64,000 nucleotides of DNA from positions 20,728,197-20,792,196 of the forward strand of contig OX246749.1 in the NCBI GenBank assembly GCA_945910005.1, given 5' to 3'. The notes beneath the pieces were generated by a model that saw only the letters and a program-made list of their open reading frames with translations, had not been told where the DNA came from and did no database searches. Below, in pieces: positions 31,649 through 43,800 of the stretch. Within the stretch, counting starts at the first letter, position 1, and each line of letters opens with the position of its first letter. The position numbers were made by a program, and so were the translations under genes. Source of the DNA: Isoperla grammatica (Eukaryota > Arthropoda > Insecta > Plecoptera > Perlodidae).

Positions 31649-34600
31649 CTGAAATATTAGGAACATTTTAGGCTAAGAAATCATTGAGTTCATTGCTTCA
31701 TGATGCCCACGACAAAATTTGTTTAACCAACGGCAACTTAAAAATAAAAACATTTGATTATCAAACAAATAGAAAGTAAATGTTTTTAAAGGGAGGAGGG
31801 TTGAGGTTTTAGCATGTTGCAGTGCTGCCTGTTCGTTGAATTCCATCAGGCAGGCCGTCAGGCAGGCCTTTAGGCATTGCTTCCGGAAGACGTGAGCGTG
31901 TAGGGACACCTTAGAGGAAAGTCCAATTTGCATAAAAAAATTAAAAACACATGTGAGTAGGTAATGTGGTGTCTTAGCCCAGCAGACCGAAAAGTTGAGT
32001 TTGGCTGATGATTGAAATTGCAATTTTACAACTGTCAAACGGATTTGGAAGGCCCAATGCCTAATTATAACGATCAAAATGCTATAAATTCTATATTAAG
32101 GTTTTCATGTTGGTTCTCTGCATCGTTTGTAAAATATGAATATGTTAGGGGTGTGCAAACAGTGTTTTTCAGGTTCGAATCGAATATCGAATAGTTCATG
32201 ATTAGCCTAAAAGTTCGAATATCAAATGCAAATATCGAATATTGTTTCTTCACGAATACTATAACGCAGTGGCGTAAAGGAGACCCCGCCGCCCCCGCAA
32301 AGCGGTGGGGCCCGCTGTCTAGGGGGGCCCGGCTTGCCAGAAGTACAGATCTTGTTTTTTCGTCATCATATATTAAAAGTTGTCAATTTGTACCTATTCT
32401 TCTCCGGGGCCATACGGGGAAGGAAATTGGAGGAATGGGACAATTTTGAAGGAATATATTTATAAAGAATTATGGGTGGATGAGGTTAAGGGGTTCCTCT
32501 TTCTGTCGTCTTACAATCGGCACTGCCTGTAAGCACCTATATTGAATCCTGAATATATCGAATCTTCCACGGGTCCGGACGGGGTACAACTATTATAATA
32601 TATATTGTCCGATTCTGAAACGTGTTTACAGGCGTGTAACACGTCATCAATGAAGAAGAAATTCGCCTTCGGCGAATCGACCTCCCCCGGCTGGGACTTT
32701 CAACATCAGACTGTTAAGACAACATGCTTAGGATGTTAACCCCCTCCCCTCACTGTGAATTCCTCGATACGCCACTGGCCCTCATGATATTTCTTACTGT
32801 TCTGTTCACAGTAGCAACATACCGAAAAGTAATTTTCAGATTTTAAAATAATTTAAAAAAATATATATGTATTTGAGGAGCAGCACTATGCCTCAAGACA
32901 GTCAGTCAGTCAGTCAGCTCTCGCTCAGCATAGAGTGTGAACTGTGAGCAGATCAAGCATCAGTTGAACATGGACGCCATTATTGACAGCTTGGCTCGCC
33001 AGTTACAAGAATGCTCGTCGCCAAGACCACTTCTTGTGATATTTACAATTTTAAGATGATTGTGTGGGGTATTAGAGCTCAAGTAAAAGTTTATTTCGTT
33101 ATGTATAGATTTGGCTCTTAATTACCCCCATATAGGGGGCCCGAAACGATTCTTGCGGGGGGGCCCGGGCGATTTGCGTTACGCCACATAACGAATAGTT
33201 TTTTAAATCGAAAAGCGGAAAATAGCAGTGACGGCTAGGCTACGTACCAATACCACCCCACAACGCGATCGACTAATGATTGATTTTGACATTGGAGTTC
33301 TACTTTTTTACTAAAGTCACCGCAATTTATATTCCCAAAAATTCCCGTACGAACGATCCTTTCATATTTCATTCTTGCCGTGTATGAGAAGAACAATGTA
33401 GCAAAGCGTTCTAGTGTTAATTTTTTTTTAAATTTAATTCGAATTTTTGAATAGTATGTAGCCTATTCGAATTTCGAAATAAATATTCAAAATGCAAATA
33501 TTTGCATACCCCTAAAATATGTGTAGGTCTACTATTAAACAATGATTCAAGCAGTACAAGACCTACAATATTAGGCCTAGTTGAGATTACTTTAAAAAAA
33601 GTTCATCTCACCCTTTTCTTCATCTCCAGTTTGTCCTCTAATAACGTATCCAACCCATGGAGATCTTGCATGCTGGTGCACGGTAGGCCCTCCACATCGT
33701 CTGGCGCCGATTCTTGTCCTACTACGCTACCAACATTGTGTTTTTGTAGGGTGCCTTGTATCCTTAGCACATCTTGAAGAAGTGTCGTATTGTGTCGCTG
33801 CTGTCGGAGCAACTCTTCCAACTCTTCCAACTTCCCATTGAGACGCTCAATTGAAGCTGCAAAGTACATTAAGATAGACATTAACAATTGCAATTTTGAA
33901 TGTATCACAACAGTGGCGGACTGGCAGGTACGGAACTACGGAAACCCGTACGGGGCCCCCCCGGGTGGGGGCCCCCTTGAGGGCCACCACCCAACACCCT
34001 GAAAATATTTTACGCTATATAGATTATGAAACAATAGTAAGAAGAGCATATGTATCTCAAAGGGATATATAGGCCATCTAGAAGTGCTACAAAGATTTCC
34101 GCTTTCCTCCTCAGGCTCAGAGCTTACTTTTTTATAGGTTAGTTTGAAATAAAAATACGCCAGTGCTGAAAATTTCTTTAATTTAACTTTTAAAGTGGTG
34201 TTCACAATTCAGCATGTTGTTGCACATACTTATCATCGTTAATCGATTTTTAACGTGTTTATATGCGTTTTAAACAAATTATAGGAAACAATATAGTTTG
34301 AAATATCCAACTGCCAGTGGTGGGAAAGTTGAAGTTCTTTCAATAATTTAATTTTGTAGTGATGTTCACAGTTCAACATGTTGTTCGACACACCTATCAT
34401 CATTTATCGATGTGTACACGTGTTTATATGCGTTCTTAACAAATCAATAGGAAACAAGAACCCTAAAGATTTCTGCTCGCTAGCTCGCTACTTGCATGAG
34501 GATGACTCTTGATTGTTTGCGAGTAAACTTTGTTATATCGGAAAGTACTATTTTGCCAGGCTCAGTAAAAATGAAATAAAGGAGTTTTCAAGTTGTATGT

Positions 34601-35773
34601 CATTACAAAACCACTTTCCATAAAATAGCTGACTGACAAATCGGGCTGATCTCGTGTCTATAGCGTTCAAAATTTTAAAAAAGCGAACTTTGTGGCAAAA
34701 ATATATCTATCGGCGCCAACTGAAATCCGATCCAGCGCAGCACTAGCCATAAGATTATTTATCAAATGACAGGATCGAACTCCTATAGACCTATATATGA
34801 CGTAAGGAATTATCAGTGCAATATTGACTTTAGTTTTATTGTTTTTCATGATACGATTTCGCCTCAAAACGTGTTTTAGACCACTAAGCATCATGCAGGG
34901 CCGAAAAATTTTTCGCCTACGGCGACATTGCCTCCGGCGGCCGGGTCTTTGCCCCAGACCCCAGCTACATCCCGCTCCCTCGTTGCGAGTTACAAATAAC
35001 ACAATGCGAGTGGACCTAGTCTAGTAGTAGATATTTGTAGAGGGTTGCATGGGAAACAATATAGTTTGAAATATACAACTGCTAGTGTGAAAGTTTTTTC
35101 TTCAAGTTCGTTTTTTTAAAGTGGTGTTCACAGTTCAACACGTCGTTATTTCACATAACCATCATCATTTATCGATTTTTAAACGTGTTTTTATGCGTTC
35201 CAAGCAAAATATAGGCTGGAAATTTTTCGCCTCCGGCGGCTGGGGCTTCGCCCCAGACCCCTTCAAGCTTCGCCAAGTCCCGGGGCCCCTAAGATCCTTT
35301 TCCGTACGGGGCCCTTACCCCCCCAGTCCGCCTCTGTATCACAATAACTATCACACAGAAGAAATAACAACATTGAACACTCTCTGTTTAGTGCTTACCG
35401 GTATGTGTGATATGCTTCACTGCGTTGGTGTCCATGGTCCATGGTGCACGGCAGCAGTTTGTACTTGGACTGGACTCTTGGTGGATGATTTGGTGCGTGG
35501 TAATGTAGGACTGGCAATTGGAGTAGGCCTACTTAGTGCTGCGAGGCTTATGATTGGGCTACGAGAGACTAGCTGGCGGGTACGGTTGTGTACACTCGTT
35601 TTCTTTTTCTGTTGCAATTCACTGCTGGAATCGTCAGACTCCACCAGTTCAACTTTTCGTTTCCGCAGTCGCAACTTTGGCACACTATTCACATCAGAAG
35701 TCAAGCAGGATGCCTCGTCATCGTTTTCTAAAAGTTTTCTTTTCTCTATAGCCTTGTTCACTCTTTTGTGCAT
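31421..35773 (-). CDS. host gene with DUF4806-like C-terminus (three exons seen)
   Basis: Exons on the minus strand: 35399-35773, 33612-33856 and 31421-31648, each with GT/AG edges. The product starts MHKRVNKAIEKRKLL, has a basic, serine-rich segment (LRLRKRKVELVESDDSSSEL), a coiled coil (ERLNGKLEELEELLRQQ) and a C-terminal domain with EMKKR then LGVFGGKSD...VRTICKKVL...LNWIGTKDKK. That pattern (L-x-x-x-G-G, then W-x-G near the end) fits DUF4806, of unknown function. Exon 1 has a TGA (35417-35419) 18 bases before its donor, and total length is one base short of a whole frame, so one base seems missing in exon 1. A further 5' exon may exist. Confidence 0.55.
32146..33515. mobile_element. hAT-like element, outer, in intron of the DUF4806-like gene
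   Basis: Ends TAGGGGTGTGCAAA and TTTGCATACCCCTA; flanks gaatatgt (32138-32145) and aaatatgt (33516-33523), an 8-bp duplication with one mismatch. Subterminal regions carry many ttcgaat/attcgaa words. A second element is nested inside. Confidence 0.72.
32267..33187. mobile_element. hAT-like element, nested, CAGTGGCGTAA ends
   Basis: Left end CAGTGGCGTAA at 32267, right end TTACGCCAC at 33179-33187, flanked by ataacg on both sides (32261-32266, 33188-33193). Another right-end-like word, TACGCCACTG (32768-32777), lies inside and pairs perfectly with the left end over 10 bp, so two related elements may be superimposed. Both ends have G/C-tract blocks (ggggggcccgg). Confidence 0.6.
33612..33856 (-). 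CDS. DUF4806-like gene, middle exon (coiled coil)
   Basis: Acceptor atgtactttgcag; donor AGG|gtgaga. 245 nt, enters after one base of a codon and leaves in phase 0. It reads SIERLNGKLEELEELLRQQR...LEDKLEMKKR. Confidence 0.6.
33911..35336. mobile_element. hAT-like element in intron of the DUF4806-like gene
   Basis: Ends CAGTGGCGGACTGG and, inverted, CAGAGGCGGACTGG, flanked by an exact 8-bp duplication tatcacaa (33903-33910 and 35337-35344). It contains repeated blocks of the type cctccggcggc...gccccagacccc at about 34929-34965 and 35230-35262. No transposase recognised. Confidence 0.85.
35399..35773 (-). CDS. DUF4806-like gene, first visible exon, frame uncertain at its end
   Basis: Opens with ATG at 35773 and ends at a consensus donor (ccg|gtaagcac). 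The main frame hits TGA at 35417-35419. The frame needed by the next exon is the one containing a second ATG at about 35438. Either a base is missing or a short isoform starts there. Confidence 0.45.
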
Positions 35774-35779
35774 ATTATA

Positions 35780-35910
35780 TTCATTTGTGTTGTGCGCGCC
35801 ATTCCTGCGCGCGCCTTACGTACCGTGCTGCTCCGCGGCGAGCTATGATACTTCTGACGCATGCGCCTGAGCCTATTGTGCGCGCCTTACCTGCGCGCGC
35901 CCTTCGTTCC
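35780..35910 (-). promoter_or_regulatory. CpG-rich putative promoter of the DUF4806-like gene
   Basis: Just upstream of the first visible ATG. Two copies of a word tgtgcgcgcc-n-t-n-cctgcgcgcgcc lie at about 35796-35820 and 35878-35902, and acgcatgcgcc (about 35858-35868) is one base off the NRF-1 core. CpG density is far above the rest of the window. Confidence 0.4.
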
Positions 35911-35923
35911 CTTTAAGATAATA

Positions 35924-35940
35924 ATATTATAATATTATAT

Positions 35941-35971
<31 letters not shown>

Positions 35972-36010
35972 ATATAATATAATATATAATATATATAGAT
36001 AATATTATAA
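35924..36010. repeat. AT/ATA simple repeat
   Basis: Long alternation of at, ata and taat units, largely self-complementary. Confidence 0.9.
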
Positions 36011-36984
36011 TAATATTATCTGTATCGTACCGCTGCAATAAACGTGATACAATTTAGTTTTTCAGGGGAGGTGCAAGAAGTTTAGAATATTTCTCACAAT
36101 TTAATTTAAAGTTAAATCTTAATTTCTTTTTAATTATTGTTTAGACCCGCTACAGATTTTTATTTTGTTAAACAGTACCCTCTATTTCAATATTGTTATA
36201 AATGAATTGAGTTGTGCCAGTCTTATTTAGGTGTTACTATATTGATTGTCTTGCAAAGCTTTTGCAAGACTGTCACAGTTCACAATTAATCTGCCTATAA
36301 GACATTGTATGAAACAAAATTTGTAATGGTAACATCCATATGTAAGATTTTATACAAGCATAATTATTATAGTTTATCTATAAGATTATTATACTAAAGG
36401 GCCGAACCCATTTATGCGTCCAATTTGTGCGATCCACCGTTTTTTTTCGGTTCATGCAGTCATAGCCTGTAGGTATCTCTTGCAGTATCTAGGTCATTAA
36501 ATACGTAGTGCTAAACTTTGTTAAAAAAAAAAAAAAAATTATTATGTTAAATATTCACAGATCTTCATGAAAACTGACAGAAAACATTTTAAATTGTTTG
36601 TAGTTTACCCCTCACGTTTATTTACTTTATAAAATATCACTGCCAACGAAACGGTACAACTTTACTTGCGAAATCTCAATTATCGGCTTCATCGCACGGA
36701 TTGCATCACACGCATCAGATGGATGCACGCATAAATGGGATCAGCGCTTTATGTTTACGAATGTTGTCACTTTTTTCAGTACTCAGTAGAAATAGTATAA
36801 AACATGATGCATAAATCGATTTGTTTAACTGGGCACATCCAAACCACGGCGCATCATCATTCATGTTTAGCACTAACACACAATCCGCACTGTCACACCC
36901 ACACACACATCTCTTTCAATACAATGTTCAATGACACAGCACACTGCATATGGTTGTCATGTAGTGTAGCGTTAGTAGAGACCT
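36011..36984. other. no gene recognised
   Basis: AT-rich intergenic sequence with an A-run at about 36523-36538. No coding signature. Confidence 0.4.
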
Positions 36985-37248
36985 GGGCCCGGATTCACAA
37001 GAGGTCCTAAGTCTTATTTTGGTCTTATCTCTAAGACCGGCCTAACTTTGAACATCTTGTAAAACCATACCCAGGCCACATGAAAAGTTACTGATTATTG
37101 GTGAGAACAAAGGCACAATGTGCATTCCAATAATATGTTTTACAATCCGTTCTAAGATATTTTCCTGGTTTTATAAGAGGTTCAAAGTTAGGCCGGTCTT
37201 AAAGATAAGACCAAAAAAAGACTTAGGACCTCTTGTGAATCCGGGCCC
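36985..37248. mobile_element. MITE with about 80-bp terminal inverted repeats
   Basis: Begins gggcccggattcacaagagg and ends with its inverse; the arms continue to match through the gaccggcctaactttgaac region with a few mismatches, leaving a loop of about 90 bp. Target duplication not clear. Confidence 0.75.
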
Positions 37249-38065
37249 TGTAATCTACATTCATTTTTCATAGGTAGGAACGTTGACATAATAATTAAAG
37301 AAATGGTATCAGACTTTACTCTTAATTAAGCCAGTTATTTACTGTTTACATACCTAGTATGTATGTCACATATAGTAATAAAATAAATATAACATGCAAT
37401 AATAAAATGTTTGACTTGTAACTCGAGTTCGACTAGAAAGTAGAAAAAAAAACGTTTTTGTTATAGGCGCTCCGCCTATAACAAAAACGTATAATAATAA
37501 AAACGAAAACGTTTGTAACCTACATACAAATAATAAAATAATAATAGACTATAGTAACTCGACAAGTAACTATTAACATTAACTAAGGTAACTATATTTT
37601 GAAGATTAAACCGGGACAATCAAAATGTAAGGATATATGACCTCCTAGGCCTATATGGATACTAAAATAATGACTATAAAAAAAGAAAACTATGAAAAAG
37701 AAAATAAGACTATAGTAACTCGACTAGTAACTATTGACGTTAACTAAGGTGACTATATTTTGATGACTAACTCTTTCCGGCACGGATTTTAAAAAGATTC
37801 CGTTAACATAAAAATGTGTAACTGGGTGCCAGAGGCGAAACATTTCCCATTCAGATTTGCATGAAATGCCCAGAAAACAGCTTTCTGACATAAAATTATT
37901 AATTAAATGAGGGATTCCCTTAATGTGTACATTTTTTCATTGTTATGCATACAATTATCATGATTTGAAGTTTGAACTATGAAATGATTAATGATAATCA
38001 GACACATTCATAGTTTTATATGAAAACGTTGGCAAAAGGAATATTGCCAACATTCGGTTTACCAG
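37249..38065. other. no gene recognised; small duplications
   Basis: AT-rich. The word gactatagtaactcga and following bases recur at about 37548 and 37708. A short inverted repeat gttttigt-type hairpin (aaaaacg ttttt) lies at about 37446-37490 around ggcgctccgcct. Confidence 0.35.
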
Positions 38066-38233
38066 CCTGTATTACACGGTCAAACTTTTTCATCCAACTC
38101 CTTGAATTCAAGGACAAAAGCCCATGAAAAACAGTCAGAATGTAATCAAATAAATTATAGGAATTATTCATTGATGCTTTTGTGTCCTTGAATTCGAGAA
38201 GTTGAACGAAACAATTTGACCGTGTAATGCAGG
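38066..38233. mobile_element. small MITE, cctgtattacacggtc ends
   Basis: Left arm cctgtattacacggtcaaa, right arm its inverse with few mismatches, about 55 bp each, including the ccttgaattcaagg word. A further cctgtattacac word at about 38241 suggests a second, partial copy. Confidence 0.65.
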
Positions 38234-38343
38234 CATTATGCCTGTATTACACTCATGTGAACAGCTCTTTTCTACAATGTAATTTACAAAATCGTTTTCA
38301 AGAAGCACTCATCCAATGGCATGAGCACAGATTGTGTGGCATT

Positions 38344-38672
38344 AAAGCATCAGGGTATAATCATTGAGTTTGTTAGTGTAGGGTAGAGTCCCAGTAATTA
38401 ATTAATTGATTTTATTGTTGTTTTCCTGTCCCATGGAAGGACAGGATGGCCAGTGTGACTGTCCACCGATAAATCTCCCGTATATGCTAGTAGTACTGGC
38501 GTGAACTGCTAGGGGCCACACCATCAGCACGGCCTAATCAGCGGGTATGTGTGGCGGTACCTAGCAGCTTCTGCCAGTACTGCTAGCATACGGGAGATTT
38601 ATCGGTAGACAGTCGCCAATGGTCAATGAAACTCTACCCTACAAAACTCAATGATTATACCCTGATGCTTTT
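38344..38672. repeat. long foldback, perfect 28-bp outer arms
   Basis: Outer arms (38344-38371 and 38645-38672) are perfect inverse copies over 28 bp starting aaagcatcagggtat. Inner arms at about 38451-38500 and 38560-38612 also pair (cgataaatctcccgtat with its inverse). Likely a foldback transposon or MITE. Confidence 0.75.
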
Positions 38673-38783
38673 ATTTGACGATGGCGTTAGCTTCGAAAAC
38701 TTTTCGGCAGAACGTTTGAATGTTTCGTTCCTCGTGGACGCGTGCTCGATAACCAACGCGTCACACAGAACGTTTTCCTAGTA

Positions 38784-39336
38784 CAGTAATCCCCCTTTAA
38801 TTAAAATTTTAAGGGACCCTAAAAACTCCCATTTGAATTACAAAATTTTGAATTAAAAGAACTTTTATTCTAAGCATCATACCAAAGATTACTGAGTGGG
38901 GAAGATAGTTCATCTATATGGGAATTCGTCTGCGCGTGTCTGAGGGAAATTTTCCAAGTCCGACGTGTAGTTCGAATTCTCACCGCAAGAGTCGCTCTTC
39001 CAAAAGTTTAAAACTCAAGGTCCACTGAATCCCCTGGCACGTACTAGCGATCTAGTAGACCTGGTTTAACGGTAACGAAGTCAAACGCAAGGTCTACTAG
39101 ATCGCTAGTAGCCGCCAGGGGATTTAGTGGACCTTGGTCAAACGTGCAGGGCTAGCGCTCCTAGCGGTCAGAATTCGAACTAGTAGTGAGACTTAAAAAT
39201 TTTTGCTAAAACTCGCGCAGATATTGTAACACGGCAATGAAACATCTTCCCCACTCAGTAATATTTGATCATACCTAAATCTTCTGCTTATACATAATTT
39301 TGAATTAACCGAGTTTGAATTAATGAGGGATTACTG
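38784..39336. mobile_element. Tigger/pogo-like MITE with TA target
   Basis: Ends CAGTAATCCC and GGGATTACTG between TA dinucleotides (38782-38783, 39337-39338). A second, internal foldback (about 39017-39133, tccactgaatcccctgg and its inverse) sits inside. Its right end is 11 bp from the stop codon of the gene at 39348, so it lies in or next to that gene's 3' UTR. Confidence 0.72.
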
Positions 39337-39347
39337 TACGTAACTTA

Positions 39348-39695
39348 TTAATCTGATGGAATTACTGATGCATTTGAGGGAGCCACAGCAGTATACTCTT
39401 TTGCAAACTTAGAGTATAATACTGGACAGGGTTCAAATTTTGTCTGGGTATCCAGAATCTCTTTCTCTAAAAAGTGGAGAAACCCCTTATATGCGTTGGA
39501 GAACGCACATTCGAACAGGAAGTATGACGAAATCAAGAGAATGATAACAGCCGAATCTTCAATGTCATTGACTGTGAACAAAATGACACCCTCCAAAAGA
39601 AGACTGGCTGATAGCACTCGCCCTTCGTTGACGAAAGCAACGACACATGGTGACTGCGTTCCGTCGCATTCCAATGAAACAAGTTTGCCTCCTGC
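39348..39695 (-). CDS. SAMD3-like gene, exon 7 and stop
   Basis: Acceptor tctgttatacag, phase 0, 116 codons to TAA at 39348-39350. Reads AGGKLVSLECDGTQSPC and a hydrophobic helix pair (ILLISSYFLFECAF), matching the position of the conserved C-terminal helices of SAMD3-like proteins. Confidence 0.68.
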   Translation of the reverse strand, partial: AGGKLVSLECDGTQSPCVVAFVNEGRVLSASLLLEGVILFTVNDIEDSAVIILLISSYFLFECAFSNAYKGFLHFLEKEILDTQTKFEPCPVLYSKFAKEYTAVAPSNASVIPSD

Positions 39696-40783
39696 CTGTA
39701 TAACAGAGAGATAAAAGTAAGTTGTTATGCGACATCATTACGTATACTACCACGATCCACGAAACACACAGCCATCACAGATAGATATAGAGATTTTGTT
39801 GGTAACATAGTTGATGATATTTATCTTTCAACTTTCAATACGGTATTAGCCTAAGTTTTGTTCAATATTTAAAGGCAAATGTTATGATTCCTCAAAGTCA
39901 AAAGTTGTTATTAACCGGAATATAAGCTACACAGACAAGGGATAAATAGAGAGAGAGACACAGACGTAGAAACAGTATTTTAGTTAGTTTACCTGTACAA
40001 TTGTTAAGGCACGTTTCGCTCTCAAATTTTGAATTGCCTTTTTTTTAGCAAAGTCTCCACTTTCACAAAGAGACCAAGCCGCTCTTCAGGTGTGGTTATT
40101 TCCATTTCAAACTGCGTGGAAAGCTTTCCCACGCAGTTTGTGTAGCGAACCTTTAATTCCTTCAAATCCCTCTGGAAGGTGCTTAGGTAGTCTATCATGA
40201 ACTGAAAAAAAAAAACATTTTATACAGTTAGCAATTGCAGTAATAAAACGAATAATGATGTAGGGATGTGCAAGTGCACAGAAAGTCGAGTAATTAGTAC
40301 TGGACGCGATGCGAGCAAGTTTTTTTTTTAGAATTTAAATATTTTAATTGAAAAAAAGTGCTTTAAGAACAATATGTGAGCTGAATACTACTGAATTTTA
40401 TAAAGAACATTGTATCAGTGAACAAACATACATATTTTTGGTATGTCCATTTATGCATATTTTTTAATTTTACATGAAAGAACTATGTTCTTTTATATTT
40501 ATATACTTTTATTTTTATTATTTAATATAGGCCTATTGCATTTCCACTTGATTTGATTTTATTTAATTTCCAAATTATTTGTTCTTGTTCTTGATTTTTT
40601 TTACAGTACAGTAGTTTGTTTTGTTTTTGAACAAAAACACACACTCTAGTTATCTAAGTTAGTGGGTAAAAACCACATTGTTATTGTTATTTATGATTTC
40701 ATTATTATATATTGTTTGCATACCCTAGTTTTATTTAAGGTCCTAATTTGTAAATCAGTTTTTATAACTGAATTGGATAGACA

Positions 40784-40827
<44 letters not shown>

Positions 40828-43800
40828 GTAAATAAGTAAATAAAGAAAGAAACAAACAAACAAATAAACAAACAAACACATAAATAAATACATACATAAA
40901 TAAATAAATAAATATAAATAAATAAATAAATAAATAAATAGACAATATACACACCCAGCATACTGAAACACCAGGAGAAAATCCATCAGAAACATCAACA
41001 AATATTTACAAAAAGTTCAAAAATATGTACCGGGTAGGTAAAAAAAAAAAAAAAAAATAGACATACAGTAGGCGTACCGAGGTAAGTTTGAATCAAACTA
41101 AAGTAATCTGAATTAGCAAACAAAAAATGCATGCTGAAAGCCAGATTTGTGAGAGTGGGCAAGTTGAACGTGCAAGCAAGCGCAACCACGCGCGTGCAAA
41201 CGTGCGCAAGTTGTTGGGCGAGTGGGTTCAGTTGAAGGATTTTAATTTAAACTAATATAACTACTAATAATACTAAAAGCCCAATTGCAAGAAGAGGAGT
41301 AGGCCTATAGGATGTTGTTAGCATTGCTCAGAAAGGGAGAAAACACTTGCTGAATAAATAGATATCGGTACTTACTAGGTTAAAATCCCTCAAGTGCGGA
41401 TATCTGTCCACAATCCCAGTGATATTGTTGGCAACATTCACAACCCAATCTCGACGACTGGTTGTTGTTGCCATTAGTAGCTGCCTTACATATGTTGTGT
41501 CCTTGACAGCTTTTGCACTTGCTTTAGCCAACTGAGCTTCACACGCTTTTTGGTCCACAAGTCCATGACCTCCTGCACTGAGCCTGTAACATGTTACATA
41601 AAGAAGAGAATTGTGTATACTAGTAAACACCACACTTGATCTTCAATTTCAATATAAATTCAACTGCTACCCCCCCCCCCCCCCATTCCCCCCAGAAAGA
41701 TACCATTATATTGTGTATTTAATGATGCTTCCTAAATCTTGTAGTGTAACTACATGATTGAAAAGACTAATGGCCCACTTGCTTTTTTCAAATAAAAAAC
41801 ATACATATATTAATGTATAAATGTAGGTGTCTTACTTACGTGGTGCTATCTGTAGAAGTGGTGGCTAGCTCGAGGGTGTTGGTACTGCTAGCGCTACAAT
41901 TTGTGGTTACAGAACCACAGAAAAGTAACTTTTTTGAAGAACAATTTTTGCCATTGGCTGTATAAAAGCGCTTGTTTCGGATACAATTGCTCAATTGTTT
42001 CTTGAAGTAAGCCTAAAAGATTTGGTACAGTATTATAATAGCTCAGTTGCAACAGTAGGCATAGCTTCCTTCTTTCCCCAAACACAATTAAATAATATCA
42101 TCTATCATGTTTCATCAACTGTTACACCTTGCAATAGTGTTTTATTGATGATGTTCAGTAGTACCTACAAATTTCATGTTTTACAAGACACTAAAAATTT
42201 GTCAAATCAGATCCATCATGCATAAGGGGTTGTTATTAAAGTTGGCCAACCTACTCATACTTTTATAATGGCATTATAATGGCACTTTTATAATGCAACT
42301 GTAAATTGAATATATATTTATATTTTATTAGTTGGTAATATATCGTTTGGACCTACAAATAAAACACTATAACTTATATTTAATCTAATTTTTTTATGGA
42401 TTGACTTAACTTCATGAAAAATCAAAGTAGACCTTGCTACACACAGGACATTGGTAAAACATGTACGCAACATGAAGTTGGTTAACTTACGTAAGGCTTT
42501 AGTGGCGAATGGCGATCCTGGATCTCAGGATACGCCTCGGCTACAGTCTTGCAATACGCGGCGTACTGGAGGCTTGTTGGCCGAGCAACAATGGAGATAA
42601 TGTGGTTCCCACATTCTCTCACAAAAGCATTCATGTGCTTTAACATGCCTCCTGTTCGAATAGCTGTTGCCAAATTGTTGCTCAAAGTGGGCAATGGAGT
42701 TGGGTACAACAACTTTCTACATGTTGATAGGGGGTCCTATAAAAGCAAACATTGTTTGCATTTTTTAAACACTCAATTTTTTTACACACGTAGTCCAGTA
42801 CCGGTACATGTGCAGTTAGACCTAGTGGGTCAAACATTGAAATAGCACGAAAAAACTAATTTTTTCTACAAATTAAATGGTACAGGTTGCAGTTAGAGTA
42901 AACAATCAATGTATATTCTTAAAAATACAAATCCTGCCCAGGGACTGCCACCTTATCGTGGTGGGCAGGTTTGCGTGCTTTGTTGATCTCGAGAGCTATG
43001 CCGGCGGAAGCGTATGCTTCTGGTAGGGCCACCCAAGCCGGACTGGTCGAGGAGGAGAAGTCAGACGAAGTGCAGTCCACACCCCAATCCCCTTTCCCCC
43101 CCACTGTCCCATTGAATATTTCTCCTCCCACTTGGCCCTGCCCTCCCTTGCTGGACTCCCGTATGACGACTCACGCGACGTACAATGGATCTGATTCGTA
43201 TGTGGCTTTATTCTTCATTATCATCTTTCTCATCTTCATTATCACCCGCTCATCGTCTCGATTAGCCATCGTTGCATAAATATGAGACGTTAAGCCCCAT
43301 TAATCAATCATCAATCTTAAAAATACAAATTTATGTTTTGGTACATAAGATATGAGTTTGTATAGCCTAAGTAAAACAATATGGAATGTTATTTATTAAC
43401 TTACAGAAGTCTTTTGTGTTGTGGGCCCATGGCTTTCCTGGATCTCCATCACCGGAAAGAAAGGAGATTCAGCGGAATGGTTTTCGGTGTTTTCGTCCAC
43501 CTTATCCAAATTCTCTGGTACAGTTGTATGTTGAACCGGTGCCAGTACATTTACTCTGCAATCTAATACCACGATATTGATTTCACTCCTTATCAGGTAG
43601 GCCAAAGACCAGTGCACATAACTATAGAAATAATTTTGGTGGGGTAGGAACTAGGAAGTAAGGGAATAAATTTTGTTACTTCATGATTTTTAGACGCAAG
43701 ACAACTCGAGGGATTAATCTTTGTCCATGGCATTACTAATGGTTACTATAAGGCTAGTATTGTACTGAACCCGCGCAATGTTTAAGGGGGGATAGTAATA

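Noticed and set aside
35121..35870. 249-codon plus-strand open frame
   Set aside because: It runs across the end of a hAT element and antisense to the DUF4806-like exon; no domain content.
40755..41001. Leucine/tyrosine-rich minus-strand frames
   Set aside because: Translation of the AAAT microsatellite.
42713..42716. The stronger acceptor (tag at 42717-42719) for exon 3 of the SAMD3-like gene
   Set aside because: It would add four bases and break the phase shared with exons 2 and 4.
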